Shown: piece after piece, positions 1-5,770 of the stretch
Layout: each line of letters opens with the position of its first letter
Numbering within the stretch: position 1 is the stretch's first letter
DNA from: an uncultured Mycoplasmatota bacterium
Lineage (GTDB): Bacteria; Bacillota_I; Bacilli_A; RF39; UBA660
Length of the DNA: 6,997 nt
Assembly (NCBI GenBank): GCA_948472605.1
Contig: CAOKUH010000077.1
Location: forward strand, 1-6,997
Direction of reading: 5' to 3'
Notes under the pieces: model-generated
What the model saw: only the letters and a program-made list of their open reading frames with translations
Database searches by the model: none
Told to the model about the DNA's origin: nothing
Position numbers and translations under genes: made by a program

Positions 1-11
1 CTCTCACTAGC

Positions 12-938
12 TTATGTTTTAAGGTCTTTAATTATTAATTCTCCTGTAAGCCGTGATTTAACCAATGCTCTAACAATTTTAATAGTCATTCTTCTTCTAT
101 TAATATCAGAATATTTAATTGCTAGTATTTCTTCAATTCTTAAACCAGTTTCCAAGAATAGGTTGATAAGTAATCTAAGTCTTATATTTTTTTTATCAAT
201 TTCATCTAAAACATAGTGAATATCGGTGTTTGCTAAATAATTTCTATCTTTTGCTTTATATTTTGGTTTTTGTTCTACTTCATCAAAAGGATTATCTTTT
301 ATTATTTTCAATTTATCTTTAAAATACACAAATGCTTTATGCATTAATTCATAAGGATTATTTATTGTGTTTTCAGATAATGTTTCATTTTCATTTTCTT
401 TAACTGGCTTAGCAGAAAATAATTCATCAACATAATTTTGTGCATCTTCTACGGTAATATCCGTAATTTTTTTATTAAGCAAAACACAATCTCTAATAAA
501 ACGTCCTTGATAGATAATAACATCTTTTTCATAAGTTGTTCTTCCTATTCTTTTTCCTGTTTTTTTACCAATTAAAGATTTTCTGTATACAAAAAAGTTT
601 TCAAAGCCCTCTCTTAGTGTTAAATCTTGGAACTCATTATCTTTTTCAACTACTTCTTCTAAACCATTTTGAGAATTTTCACTTTTCTCTTTACCTTGTT
701 TAAGAGAATTTAGGAATTCCCATTTTTTATTAATTGCATTTAATAGTCCTTGAACTACTTTAGTAAATCTTTGTTTATTACCTTTTAAATCGGTATATCT
801 CATGGATATTCGGAATTTATCTGTACCTATCTCATAAATATACTTTAAATCCTCATCAGTAATACCTAAAGTTTTAGCTTTATTAAATGAAATGGAAAAT
901 CCTTTTAATCCTTCTTTTGTTAAATTAGACTTGTTCAC
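12..938 (-). CDS. int: Tyrosine recombinase (phage/ICE-type integrase), truncated by an in-frame stop
   Basis: Integrases of this family cut and rejoin DNA at att sites through a covalent tyrosine link. The 308 visible residues show the first part of the usual plan. An arm-type DNA-binding region lies at about 38-80 (FRISMRYTDLKGNKQRF). A helical core-binding domain follows at about 105-215. The start of the catalytic domain is at 230-308, with the first catalytic Arg at 267 in ETGLRIEEIL. The frame ends at DLKT-TAA. The 11 bases beyond the stop read Ala-Ser-Glu and then AG-, so without the stop the segment would be KT-x-ASE(R/S), very close to the common KTKASxR motif. The later catalytic residues (H-x-x-R, H/W, Tyr) are therefore lost, and the family usually runs to about 380-400 residues. 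The start is GTG at 936-938: no in-frame ATG exists, an in-frame TAA lies just upstream, and GGAGA precedes it. It overlaps the upstream gene by 14 bases. Family certain; activity doubtful. Confidence 0.88.
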   Translation of the reverse strand: MNKSNLTKEGLKGFSISFNKAKTLGITDEDLKYIYEIGTDKFRISMRYTDLKGNKQRFTKVVQGLLNAINKKWEFLNSLKQGKEKSENSQNGLEEVVEKDNEFQDLTLREGFENFFVYRKSLIGKKTGKRIGRTTYEKDVIIYQGRFIRDCVLLNKKITDITVEDAQNYVDELFSAKPVKENENETLSENTINNPYELMHKAFVYFKDKLKIIKDNPFDEVEQKPKYKAKDRNYLANTDIHYVLDEIDKKNIRLRLLINLFLETGLRIEEILAIKYSDINRRRMTIKIVRALVKSRLTGELIIKDLKT

Positions 939-1245
939 TTGTTCTCCATGAAGTTACATTATCAATATTACTTCTTTTAGTACTTGTTTGCAGAAAATTC
1001 TCAATATCACTTATATAAAAGTGTCTTTCATTTCCTATCCATGTAACTGGAAGAATTTTTTCATTAATAGCTTTAGTAAGAATATATTTAGATAGTTTTG
1101 GGTAGATTTTAGTAATCTCATTTATCCCATATAGCTGTTCTTTATCCTCTTTAGCAGCATCAATACTTAGATGTTCCTCATAATTTTTTATTAATCCACC
1201 AATTTCAATGAATAGGTCGCTTAAACAATTTATTTCTTTACCCAT
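925..1245 (-). CDS. Small winged-helix DNA-binding protein, excisionase-like
   Basis: This 106-aa protein probably binds DNA and, by position, could be the directionality factor (excisionase) for the adjacent integrase. Residues about 38-88 match the MerR/excisionase winged-helix pattern: an opening helix (LYGINEITKIYP), a recognition helix (LSKYILTKAINEKILP), then a beta wing and closing helix (GNERHFYISDIENFL). The first 35 residues, including an acidic stretch, have no recognisable domain. The ATG at 1243-1245 follows AGGAGA, and that start lies inside the end of the upstream 135-aa gene (8-base overlap). The 3' end overlaps the integrase start by 14 bases, so translation of all three is probably coupled. 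A regulatory rather than excisive role is possible. The fold call is firmer than the role. Confidence 0.75.
   Translation of the reverse strand: MGKEINCLSDLFIEIGGLIKNYEEHLSIDAAKEDKEQLYGINEITKIYPKLSKYILTKAINEKILPVTWIGNERHFYISDIENFLQTSTKRSNIDNVTSWRTSEQV
942..948 (-). promoter_or_regulatory. Ribosome binding site for the GTG start of the integrase
   Basis: TGGAGAA on the minus strand lies just ahead of GTG (936-938), inside the last codons of the excisionase-like gene. The nearby ATG (in CATGGAG) is out of frame with the integrase, so GTG is the only sensible start. Confidence 0.6.
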
Positions 1246-1645
1246 TAAAATTCTCCTTTCTACTTATTTTTTTATCTAATCTTGAAGTAAGTATTTCTAA
1301 AATATAATCTCTTACTTCTTTATGTAATTCTCTTGCTCTATCCTGTGTAAATATTTTAGGTTTTAGGTTATCTTTCCACATATTATTATCAGTACAGTCA
1401 CTATGATGTCCTATTAAAACTTCCATTTGATTATCACAATCTCTTTCTTGTGGTAAGTAAACCCATATACATATATCTATATTAGTATCATAAGTATCAA
1501 ATATTTTTAATAACGTTCCTTGCTCAGCACCATTATTAAAGATTTCAATAACACCATCTAAATCAATATTTAGTTTCAATAATTCAGCTGCTACTGATTT
1601 AAATATATCATTAGACTTTCTTATTTTATCGCTCCATACTATCAT
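1238..1645 (-). CDS. Unknown 135-aa soluble protein in the recombinase operon
   Basis: I do not recognise this protein. It has no signal peptide, no membrane segment and no catalytic motif I can name. The predicted make-up is mixed alpha/beta: an N-terminal helix (SNDIFKSVAAELLKLN), strands around VIEIFNN and DICIWVYLP, an acidic Cys/His-containing middle (C59, C70, H80, H81, C84) and a C-terminal amphipathic helix (RARELHKEVRDYILEIL) followed by a basic tail. The Cys/His cluster could bind metal but is not a standard zinc finger. The ATG at 1643-1645 has a strong GGGGGAGA Shine-Dalgarno sequence, and the codon usage resembles that of its neighbours. It begins 21 bases after the serine recombinase stop and its last codons overlap the next start by 8 bases. 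It is therefore a real member of this operon and may modulate excision or recombination; that role is inferred from position only. Confidence 0.7.
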   Translation of the reverse strand: MIVWSDKIRKSNDIFKSVAAELLKLNIDLDGVIEIFNNGAEQGTLLKIFDTYDTNIDICIWVYLPQERDCDNQMEVLIGHHSDCTDNNMWKDNLKPKIFTQDRARELHKEVRDYILEILTSRLDKKISRKENFNG

Positions 1646-1666
1646 TCAATTTCTCCCCCTGTCTTT

Positions 1667-2284
1667 TTATTTCATGTATTTTTTTACCATATTGTAATAA
1701 GTGTTGGTTTTTAATCCTAAAATTGCTCTCGCTTCACGTGCTGTTATTTCATTTTTCTTAACTTTTTCTACTATCGTTTCAAATTCATCTGGTTTTTTTA
1801 TAACAGGACGTCCATACGGTCTACCTGTTTTTGTTTTCTTAGTTTTCATTACAATATCTATTCCAGCCCTTTGCCTAGATAATAGTTTTTTCCTTTCAAC
1901 ATCTGCAACATAAGAAAGTAAAGCTAATATGATATCGTTTATTACACTTTTTAATAAATCGTTTTCATTGCTAGTATCCAAAACAGGCATATCAAGGACT
2001 TTAATGTTTGCCTTAATATTTTTGGTTATATCTCGCCATTCTTCAAGAATTTGTGAATAATTGCGGCCTAATCTGTCTAAACTTTGAATTATCAACAAAT
2101 CATTTTCCCGTAATGCATTCTTTAAAACTTGATATTGAGGTCTATCGTTAAAATTTTTTCCTGATGCTTTCTCAATATAAATATCACGTTCTGGAATATT
2201 AAAATCTTTAATAGCTTCGAGCTGTCTTGCTATATTCTGGCTAGGGTCTGATATTCTCAAATAAGCAAATATTTTATTGTTCAA
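1667..2284 (-). CDS. Serine recombinase, resolvase/invertase family
   Basis: Small serine recombinases make a double-strand break at a crossover site, with each subunit joined to DNA through a serine, and then resolve or invert the DNA. This 205-aa protein has the standard length and order. The catalytic domain opens with YLRIS (Arg10, nucleophile Ser12). It continues with RPQ (Arg48) and SLDRLGRN (Asp70, Arg71, Arg74). The long E helix runs about 115-145 (ADVERKKLLSRQRAGI). The linker ends in TGRPYGRP, and a C-terminal helix-turn-helix lies at about 180-202 (ITAREARAILGLKTNTYYNMVKKY). All catalytic residues I can check are present, so it looks active. The start is TTG at 2282-2284: an in-frame TGA lies only three codons upstream and AGAGGTGA sits at proper spacing. 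It is the first gene of the operon that also encodes the integrase. Whether it resolves dimers or inverts a segment cannot be told from the protein. Confidence 0.93.
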   Translation of the reverse strand: MNNKIFAYLRISDPSQNIARQLEAIKDFNIPERDIYIEKASGKNFNDRPQYQVLKNALRENDLLIIQSLDRLGRNYSQILEEWRDITKNIKANIKVLDMPVLDTSNENDLLKSVINDIILALLSYVADVERKKLLSRQRAGIDIVMKTKKTKTGRPYGRPVIKKPDEFETIVEKVKKNEITAREARAILGLKTNTYYNMVKKYMK

Positions 2285-2290
2285 GTAAAA

Positions 2291-2298
2291 TCACCTCT
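2291..2298 (-). promoter_or_regulatory. Ribosome binding site fixing the TTG start of the serine recombinase
   Basis: On the minus strand AGAGGTGA ends six bases before TTG. The TGA inside this Shine-Dalgarno sequence is in frame with the gene, so translation cannot begin further upstream. Confidence 0.75.
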
Positions 2299-2305
2299 TA
2301 AATAA

Positions 2306-2347
2306 ATTATATATTTGTTTCTAGAAATGATCGAGCCCGAAAGTTTT
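2306..2347 (-). promoter_or_regulatory. Promoter of the recombinase operon with a shared GGCTCGAT motif
   Basis: On the minus strand a perfect TATAAT (2311 to 2306) is preceded, after exactly 17 bp, by TCGATC, which does not resemble TTGACA. That hexamer belongs to a longer block at 2347 to 2326 (AAAACTT, three bases, GGCTCGAT, one base, ATT) that recurs ahead of the primase gene. The predicted transcript start, about 2299, falls at the edge of the Shine-Dalgarno sequence, giving a leader of only about 15 bases. The -10 is clear; control by a bound activator is inferred. Confidence 0.5.
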
Positions 2348-2363
2348 AAAAATGTCCGAATAA

Positions 2364-2381
2364 TTTTTAAAATTTTAAAAA
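2364..2381. repeat. 18-bp perfect palindrome of A and T tracts
   Basis: The sequence T5-A4-T4-A5 is its own reverse complement and contains two of the five TTTTAAAA octamers in this region. Such tracts melt easily and bend DNA, as in origin unwinding elements. Confidence 0.6.
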
Positions 2382-2393
2382 CTAATAAATATG

Positions 2394-2458
2394 ACTTTTT
2401 TAAAATCAAAAATCACTTATTATGAATGTTTGTTTTATGTATACTTTTTTAAAATCAA
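2394..2458. repeat. 16-bp perfect direct repeat (two copies, 49-bp period)
   Basis: ACTTTTTTAAAATCAA occurs at 2394-2409 and again, identical, at 2443-2458. The second copy is framed by TATACTT (2440-2446) and AAGTATA (2457-2463), giving a 24-bp element with 7-bp inverted ends. Either iterons for the replication protein or recombinase-binding subsites would look like this. Confidence 0.65.
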
Positions 2459-2626
2459 GTATAGGTAGGGAAGAAAAGGAAAAATAATTGTAGCTTATTA
2501 CTAAATATGTAATTATAAATTTTAATATTTTATATTTACATAATTTTTGTTTAAGTAAAAAATTTTTTCATTTTCTTCTTTATACGAACCCAAACCATTA
2601 TTTTATATATGTTTTTTGTAAGTTTC

Positions 2627-2659
2627 ATTCTTCTTTTATTTTTCTTTTAAAAGAAGAAT
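2627..2659 (+). terminator. Hairpin with T-run, oriented as a plus-strand terminator
   Basis: A perfect 12-bp stem (ATTCTTCTTTTA at 2627-2638, TAAAAGAAGAAT at 2648-2659) encloses a 9-base loop. On the plus strand it is followed at once by TTTTTCTTT, as in an intrinsic terminator. On the minus strand, where the primase gene ends 23 bases earlier, the stem is followed by GAAACTTAC and no T-run. The stem has only two G-C pairs. It might still end primase transcription weakly. Confidence 0.4.
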
Positions 2660-2681
2660 TTTTCTTTATCAAAAACAAATA

Positions 2682-5096
2682 TTAGAAATTTAAAGTATCA
2701 TCATCTATTCCTTCAAGATGTTCTATAATAGGAGTAACAGGAATTTCTTCTACTTCTCCGTTAATAATTCCCCCTAAAATACTATAATATTCCCTCTGAA
2801 CATCTTCTTTTAAAGTAATATAAGTATAAAACTCATTTCCTTTTTGAGCATTTATAGTAGCAGATAATCCCATTTCTTCTAGTATTTTCTTTACTTCGCT
2901 TTTAGAATCCATGTAATGATTATTGTAACTACTAAGATACCACTCTTTATAAATTTTATATATCTTACCTTTAGTACAATTATCCTTAATCGTACTTCCA
3001 CTACGGCGAACACAACACTCCTCTAAAAATGTTCTAAAACTACTATTTTTTGTTTTATAATCTTCAAGTAACTTTTTAGAACTTTCTGGTATATCATATC
3101 TATAATTATTTGCTATAACTTGTAGTAATGATTTAACCATAAGAGAAACAATATATTCTTTTTCTTCTAGTAGATGTTCCACCAATTCTTTATCTCTCTG
3201 TTCTTCTGGAATAACGTTATCACATTTTATTATGACAAATCTATCATAAACGTGTGAGCCTTTATCTCCACCGAATAAAGGAAGTTCGTTACAACAAAAC
3301 CACATAACACCATTAAAGATAAAATTTATTCCGTTCTCACCTTTATATTCAGCATAAATTGGGTCTCCAGCAACAGCTTGTTTAAAAACTTCTAGTTGTT
3401 TAATTTTGGCAAAACTCATATCGTTAGAACCTACCAATCTTTTATTAAAAATATTCATTCTACCAAATCTATCTTCCATTCTTTCTAAATCAATATTAGA
3501 ACAATTTTTTGAACCAATAAGTTTTGTTAGAAAATTTTTAAAAACAGATTTACCAGAATTTCCTTTACCAACAAGAATTAACGCTTTTTTCATTCTGTAA
3601 CCTTTAACATTGCTTAGAGCAACTCCTGAAAATTGCAATAGTAATCTTTCTACCTTTTCATCATTATTAGTTAATGATTTAATATAGTTATCAAAATATC
3701 CTGTTGAAGGTGCTGTAATATCAGGATTATAATTACATGGTATTTTTATAGTAGTTTTATACTTCGGTGAATGTTTTTCTAAAATCCCTGTATCTAAATG
3801 TAAAACACCATTATTAAAAATAATAATATTTTCATCATTATTTAACTCCTGTATACTCACAAATTTATCATCAGTACATAATAAATTAAAAACTTCGTTT
3901 ATGTCTTTACTCTTTTGTAAAGATAAAGGTATAAACTGTTTGATAGTTCCTTTCATACTATCGTTAGAGGTTAAACGGTAATAACCATTTTTAAAAACAA
4001 ACCTAAGTATTCCACTTTTTTCATCTTCATTAGCAAAAATATAAGGCACATTATGAGCTATAAAATGATACAGGTTAGGGCAGTTAATATAATCTTTCCC
4101 AGATTTACTTTGCATAACCCAATCAAAATTAGCTTCGTTTACAAACTCTTTTTCATATCCTAATTTAGCTATTTGACTTTGAACTACGGATAAATAAGAT
4201 GTATCGACTTTTGCCTTTTTAATATCATTTTTTGGTAATCCCATTAAATCATATTTAAAATAGTTGATAGCTTCTGTTTTATTCATATTCTTAGTTGCCA
4301 TAAGATAATCAATAATACTTCCACCTTTAGAACCACTAGAACCAAAACAATAAAATGTATTAGTATTAAAATAATACTTTAAACAGTTTTGATGTCCACA
4401 AATACTACAAGTTTTGAAATCTACTCTATCTCCTGATATTACTAATATTTCATTATCTTGTTTCATGTACTCCAGTAAATCAAAATCTTCTATCAAAGAA
4501 CTCAATTCTTTATCATCATATTTTTTCGGTACAGATGTACTATTCTTTAGATTTATAACATCATTCAAAGTAATAGTAGCTTCTGTATCTAAAATTACAA
4601 CGTCTTGTTGTTCTCCATTTGTACTATAAAACATTCTAGATAAATCTTTGCAAGCTGTATCTCCATGTATAAATGCGTTTAATGTTTCAACTATGAATTT
4701 CATTTTATTGGGTTCAGTTATCACTTCATCTAATAAAAATAATAATCTATATCTTGGTAGTTCCTCTGTACTATTAAATGTGTGATAATATCCTAAAACA
4801 TTAATTTTATGTTGTTTAAATAATAGTACCGCTTCCTTTGGTGGAATTATTTTTTCCTTATTATCTACATCAATAGCTACTAACTGCTGTTGTATCCAAT
4901 TTTCATTTTTAGTGCCTCCTTTTAATACCGCGGGTATAAAAGTGTGCCCTGTTTTTATATAGTCAAACAATTCCTCTATTGTTAATTCTTTTATACACTC
5001 GACGTTATTAAATCTTTGTTTTATTTGTGCTATTTCATAATCGATAGGTTTCTTTTTAAACTCTATCTTATCAATTAATAAAGAGATTTTTTTCAT
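2682..5096 (-). CDS. Primase-helicase replication protein (AEP-like primase, zinc ribbon, SF3 helicase)
   Basis: This 804-aa protein would start replication of the excised element by unwinding its origin and making primers. The N-terminal third looks like an archaeo-eukaryotic-type primase: IDVD at 75-78 (metal-binding Asp76, Asp78), His105 in YYHTF, Arg115/Arg117 in PRYRLLF, and a DLSRMFY segment with Arg154. A DnaG/CHC2-like zinc ribbon follows at about 230-265 (C230, C233, H235 or C238, C250, then KGGSIIDYL), with Ser in place of the usual fourth Cys. The C-terminal half is a superfamily 3 helicase of the D5/P4 type: Walker A GKGNSGKS at 510-517, acidic motif NDMSF around Asp559, sensor Asn603 in CCNELP, arginine finger in YDRF (Arg619). 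Residues 680-770 resemble the winged-helix tail of this family. The ATG at 5094-5096 follows a GGCAGGT site. It is intact and lies downstream of the OB-fold gene, with its own promoter between them. Confidence 0.88.
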   Translation of the reverse strand: MKKISLLIDKIEFKKKPIDYEIAQIKQRFNNVECIKELTIEELFDYIKTGHTFIPAVLKGGTKNENWIQQQLVAIDVDNKEKIIPPKEAVLLFKQHKINVLGYYHTFNSTEELPRYRLLFLLDEVITEPNKMKFIVETLNAFIHGDTACKDLSRMFYSTNGEQQDVVILDTEATITLNDVINLKNSTSVPKKYDDKELSSLIEDFDLLEYMKQDNEILVISGDRVDFKTCSICGHQNCLKYYFNTNTFYCFGSSGSKGGSIIDYLMATKNMNKTEAINYFKYDLMGLPKNDIKKAKVDTSYLSVVQSQIAKLGYEKEFVNEANFDWVMQSKSGKDYINCPNLYHFIAHNVPYIFANEDEKSGILRFVFKNGYYRLTSNDSMKGTIKQFIPLSLQKSKDINEVFNLLCTDDKFVSIQELNNDENIIIFNNGVLHLDTGILEKHSPKYKTTIKIPCNYNPDITAPSTGYFDNYIKSLTNNDEKVERLLLQFSGVALSNVKGYRMKKALILVGKGNSGKSVFKNFLTKLIGSKNCSNIDLERMEDRFGRMNIFNKRLVGSNDMSFAKIKQLEVFKQAVAGDPIYAEYKGENGINFIFNGVMWFCCNELPLFGGDKGSHVYDRFVIIKCDNVIPEEQRDKELVEHLLEEKEYIVSLMVKSLLQVIANNYRYDIPESSKKLLEDYKTKNSSFRTFLEECCVRRSGSTIKDNCTKGKIYKIYKEWYLSSYNNHYMDSKSEVKKILEEMGLSATINAQKGNEFYTYITLKEDVQREYYSILGGIINGEVEEIPVTPIIEHLEGIDDDTLNF

Positions 5097-5139
5097 TTTT
5101 ACCTGCCTTTCTATGTTAGCATAAAGATTTTTATATAAT

Positions 5140-5168
5140 ATTATTATAATTGTGCTTATTATAATAAT
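5140..5168. repeat. 11-bp perfect inverted repeat at the primase promoter
   Basis: ATTATTATAAT (5140-5150) and ATTATAATAAT (5158-5168) are exact reverse complements with a 7-bp spacer. The arms cover both the -10 box and the edge of the -35-position motif of the primase promoter, so a dimeric repressor bound here would block it. The arms are all A and T, which lowers certainty. Confidence 0.45.
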
Positions 5169-5184
5169 CGAGCCGTTAAGTTTT
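5143..5184 (-). promoter_or_regulatory. Promoter of the primase-helicase gene with a shared GGCTCGAT motif
   Basis: On the minus strand TATAAT (5148 to 5143) lies exactly 17 bp after TCGATT (5171 to 5166). That hexamer is part of a 22-bp block (5184 to 5163) that matches the one ahead of the serine recombinase at 18 positions: AAAACTT, three variable bases, GGCTCGAT, one variable base, ATT. Predicted transcription starts about 40 bases ahead of the ATG. The non-consensus -35 suggests dependence on a bound factor. Confidence 0.5.
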
Positions 5185-5198
5185 TTTAAATAGAATAT

Positions 5199-5236
5199 AG
5201 TTAAGACTATGGCTATCCAAACACACAGTCTTAACT
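5199..5236 (-). repeat. 10-bp inverted repeat after the OB-fold gene (possible terminator or operator)
   Basis: AGTTAAGACT (5199-5208) and AGTCTTAACT (5227-5236) form a perfect stem with an 18-base loop, 24 bases past the stop of the OB-fold gene. Minus-strand RNA continues with AUAUUCUAUUU, a poor U-tract, so termination would be weak. The half-site GTTAAG recurs at 5175-5180 beside the primase promoter motif, which favours a protein-binding role. Confidence 0.4.
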
Positions 5237-5260
5237 TTAAACTTCTATTTCAGATAACTC

Positions 5261-5764
5261 CTAATCAACAACATTATATTTTGGAAAACCTTGATATTCG
5301 TATGGTTTTATACAAATTTCTTTTCCTATATATAGATTGTTTAATATTTCTATTAGATTATCCAAATTATACAATTCGTATAAATCGTAATCTAAAGTTT
5401 TAAGAGCTCTTTTCAATTTACCAAAATTATAATCTAGATATTCTTGATTGCTTTTATCTAGAACAAATTCAACTTTTACTTCCTTTGGTGTTATTACTCC
5501 TTTTGTAATACTAACCAAAATAATAAAAATTGGTTTTTTGGTTTTACTAGTATAGCCTTTAGCAAATCTTTTAACTATCCCAGAATATTCAACATCATAC
5601 TTCAATACATCAGTATAGTCTTGCATAAACTTAGAAAATTCATTCCCAAAATTTTCTTCGCTGTTTTCATTGCCATTGAATAAACTAATATTATCTGTAT
5701 CAAGTTCATTTTCATTTAAAAATGTTTCTTCTCTAGGTAGTCTTCCCGGAATAACATTAGTCAT
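5261..5764 (-). CDS. Probable OB-fold ssDNA-binding protein of the replication module
   Basis: Counted from the chosen start, the 167-aa product has an acidic, Asn-rich and probably disordered first 45 residues, then a compact domain at about 52-167. In this domain strands (VEYSGIVKRF, PIFIILVSITKG, EVKVEFVLD) are followed by a helical insert and a closing GKEICIKPYEYQGFPKYNVV. The ending, with a conserved GK and an aromatic/basic strand that finishes in YNVV, resembles DUF669-type phage proteins thought to act as single-stranded DNA-binding proteins. That fits its place before the primase-helicase gene. The frame is open 12 codons further upstream, but the ATG at 5762-5764 is preceded at ideal spacing by a near-perfect GAGGAGGT and is clearly the real start. 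The stop is TAG. The OB-fold call rests on pattern memory, not on an alignment. Confidence 0.6.
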   Translation of the reverse strand: MTNVIPGRLPREETFLNENELDTDNISLFNGNENSEENFGNEFSKFMQDYTDVLKYDVEYSGIVKRFAKGYTSKTKKPIFIILVSITKGVITPKEVKVEFVLDKSNQEYLDYNFGKLKRALKTLDYDLYELYNLDNLIEILNNLYIGKEICIKPYEYQGFPKYNVVD

Positions 5765-5770
5765 TTTATC

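Larger units (their letters stand above)
2285..2681. other. Gene-free AT-rich region: candidate replication origin or res site
   Basis: About 400 bases lie between the end of the primase-helicase gene and the start of the serine recombinase with no credible gene. The only notable short frame (a 21-codon plus-strand ORF from about 2423) lacks a ribosome binding site. The stretch 2344-2463 holds five TTTTAAAA octamers (2344, 2365, 2373, 2398, 2447), an 18-bp palindrome (2364-2381), a 16-bp direct repeat and a 24-bp inverted structure (2440-2463). A one-mismatch 13-bp inverted repeat follows at 2507-2519/2529-2541, an A6T6 palindrome at 2557-2568 and a hairpin at 2627-2659. In SaPI-type satellites the origin lies beside the primase-helicase gene, which fits. 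Small serine resolvases usually have their res site just upstream of their own gene, which fits equally well. Confidence 0.4.

Noticed and set aside
1701..1913. 70-codon plus-strand open frame inside the serine recombinase
   Set aside because: It is antisense to a gene with clear catalytic motifs and has no ribosome binding site; a low-complexity shadow.
2216..2222. TTCGAGC inside the serine recombinase as another copy of the shared promoter motif
   Set aside because: Coding sequence with no -10 at the right distance and no match to the flanking part of the motif.
2423..2488. 21-codon plus-strand open frame in the gene-free region
   Set aside because: No ribosome binding site, and it overlaps the repeats that explain the sequence better.
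2507..2541. 13-bp inverted repeat with one mismatch as a terminator of the primase transcript
   Set aside because: Nearly all A and T, no T-run on the minus strand, and expected fairly often at this composition; listed only as part of the repeat region.
3406..3600. 64-codon plus-strand open frame inside the primase-helicase
   Set aside because: It is antisense to the Walker region of a well-supported gene, with a hydrophobic shadow composition.
4414..4629. 71-codon plus-strand open frame inside the primase-helicase
   Set aside because: Same reason: antisense, Ser/Phe-rich shadow with no start signals.
5209..5403. 64-codon plus-strand open frame over the end of the OB-fold gene
   Set aside because: It starts inside a hairpin loop without a ribosome binding site and lies antisense to a supported gene.
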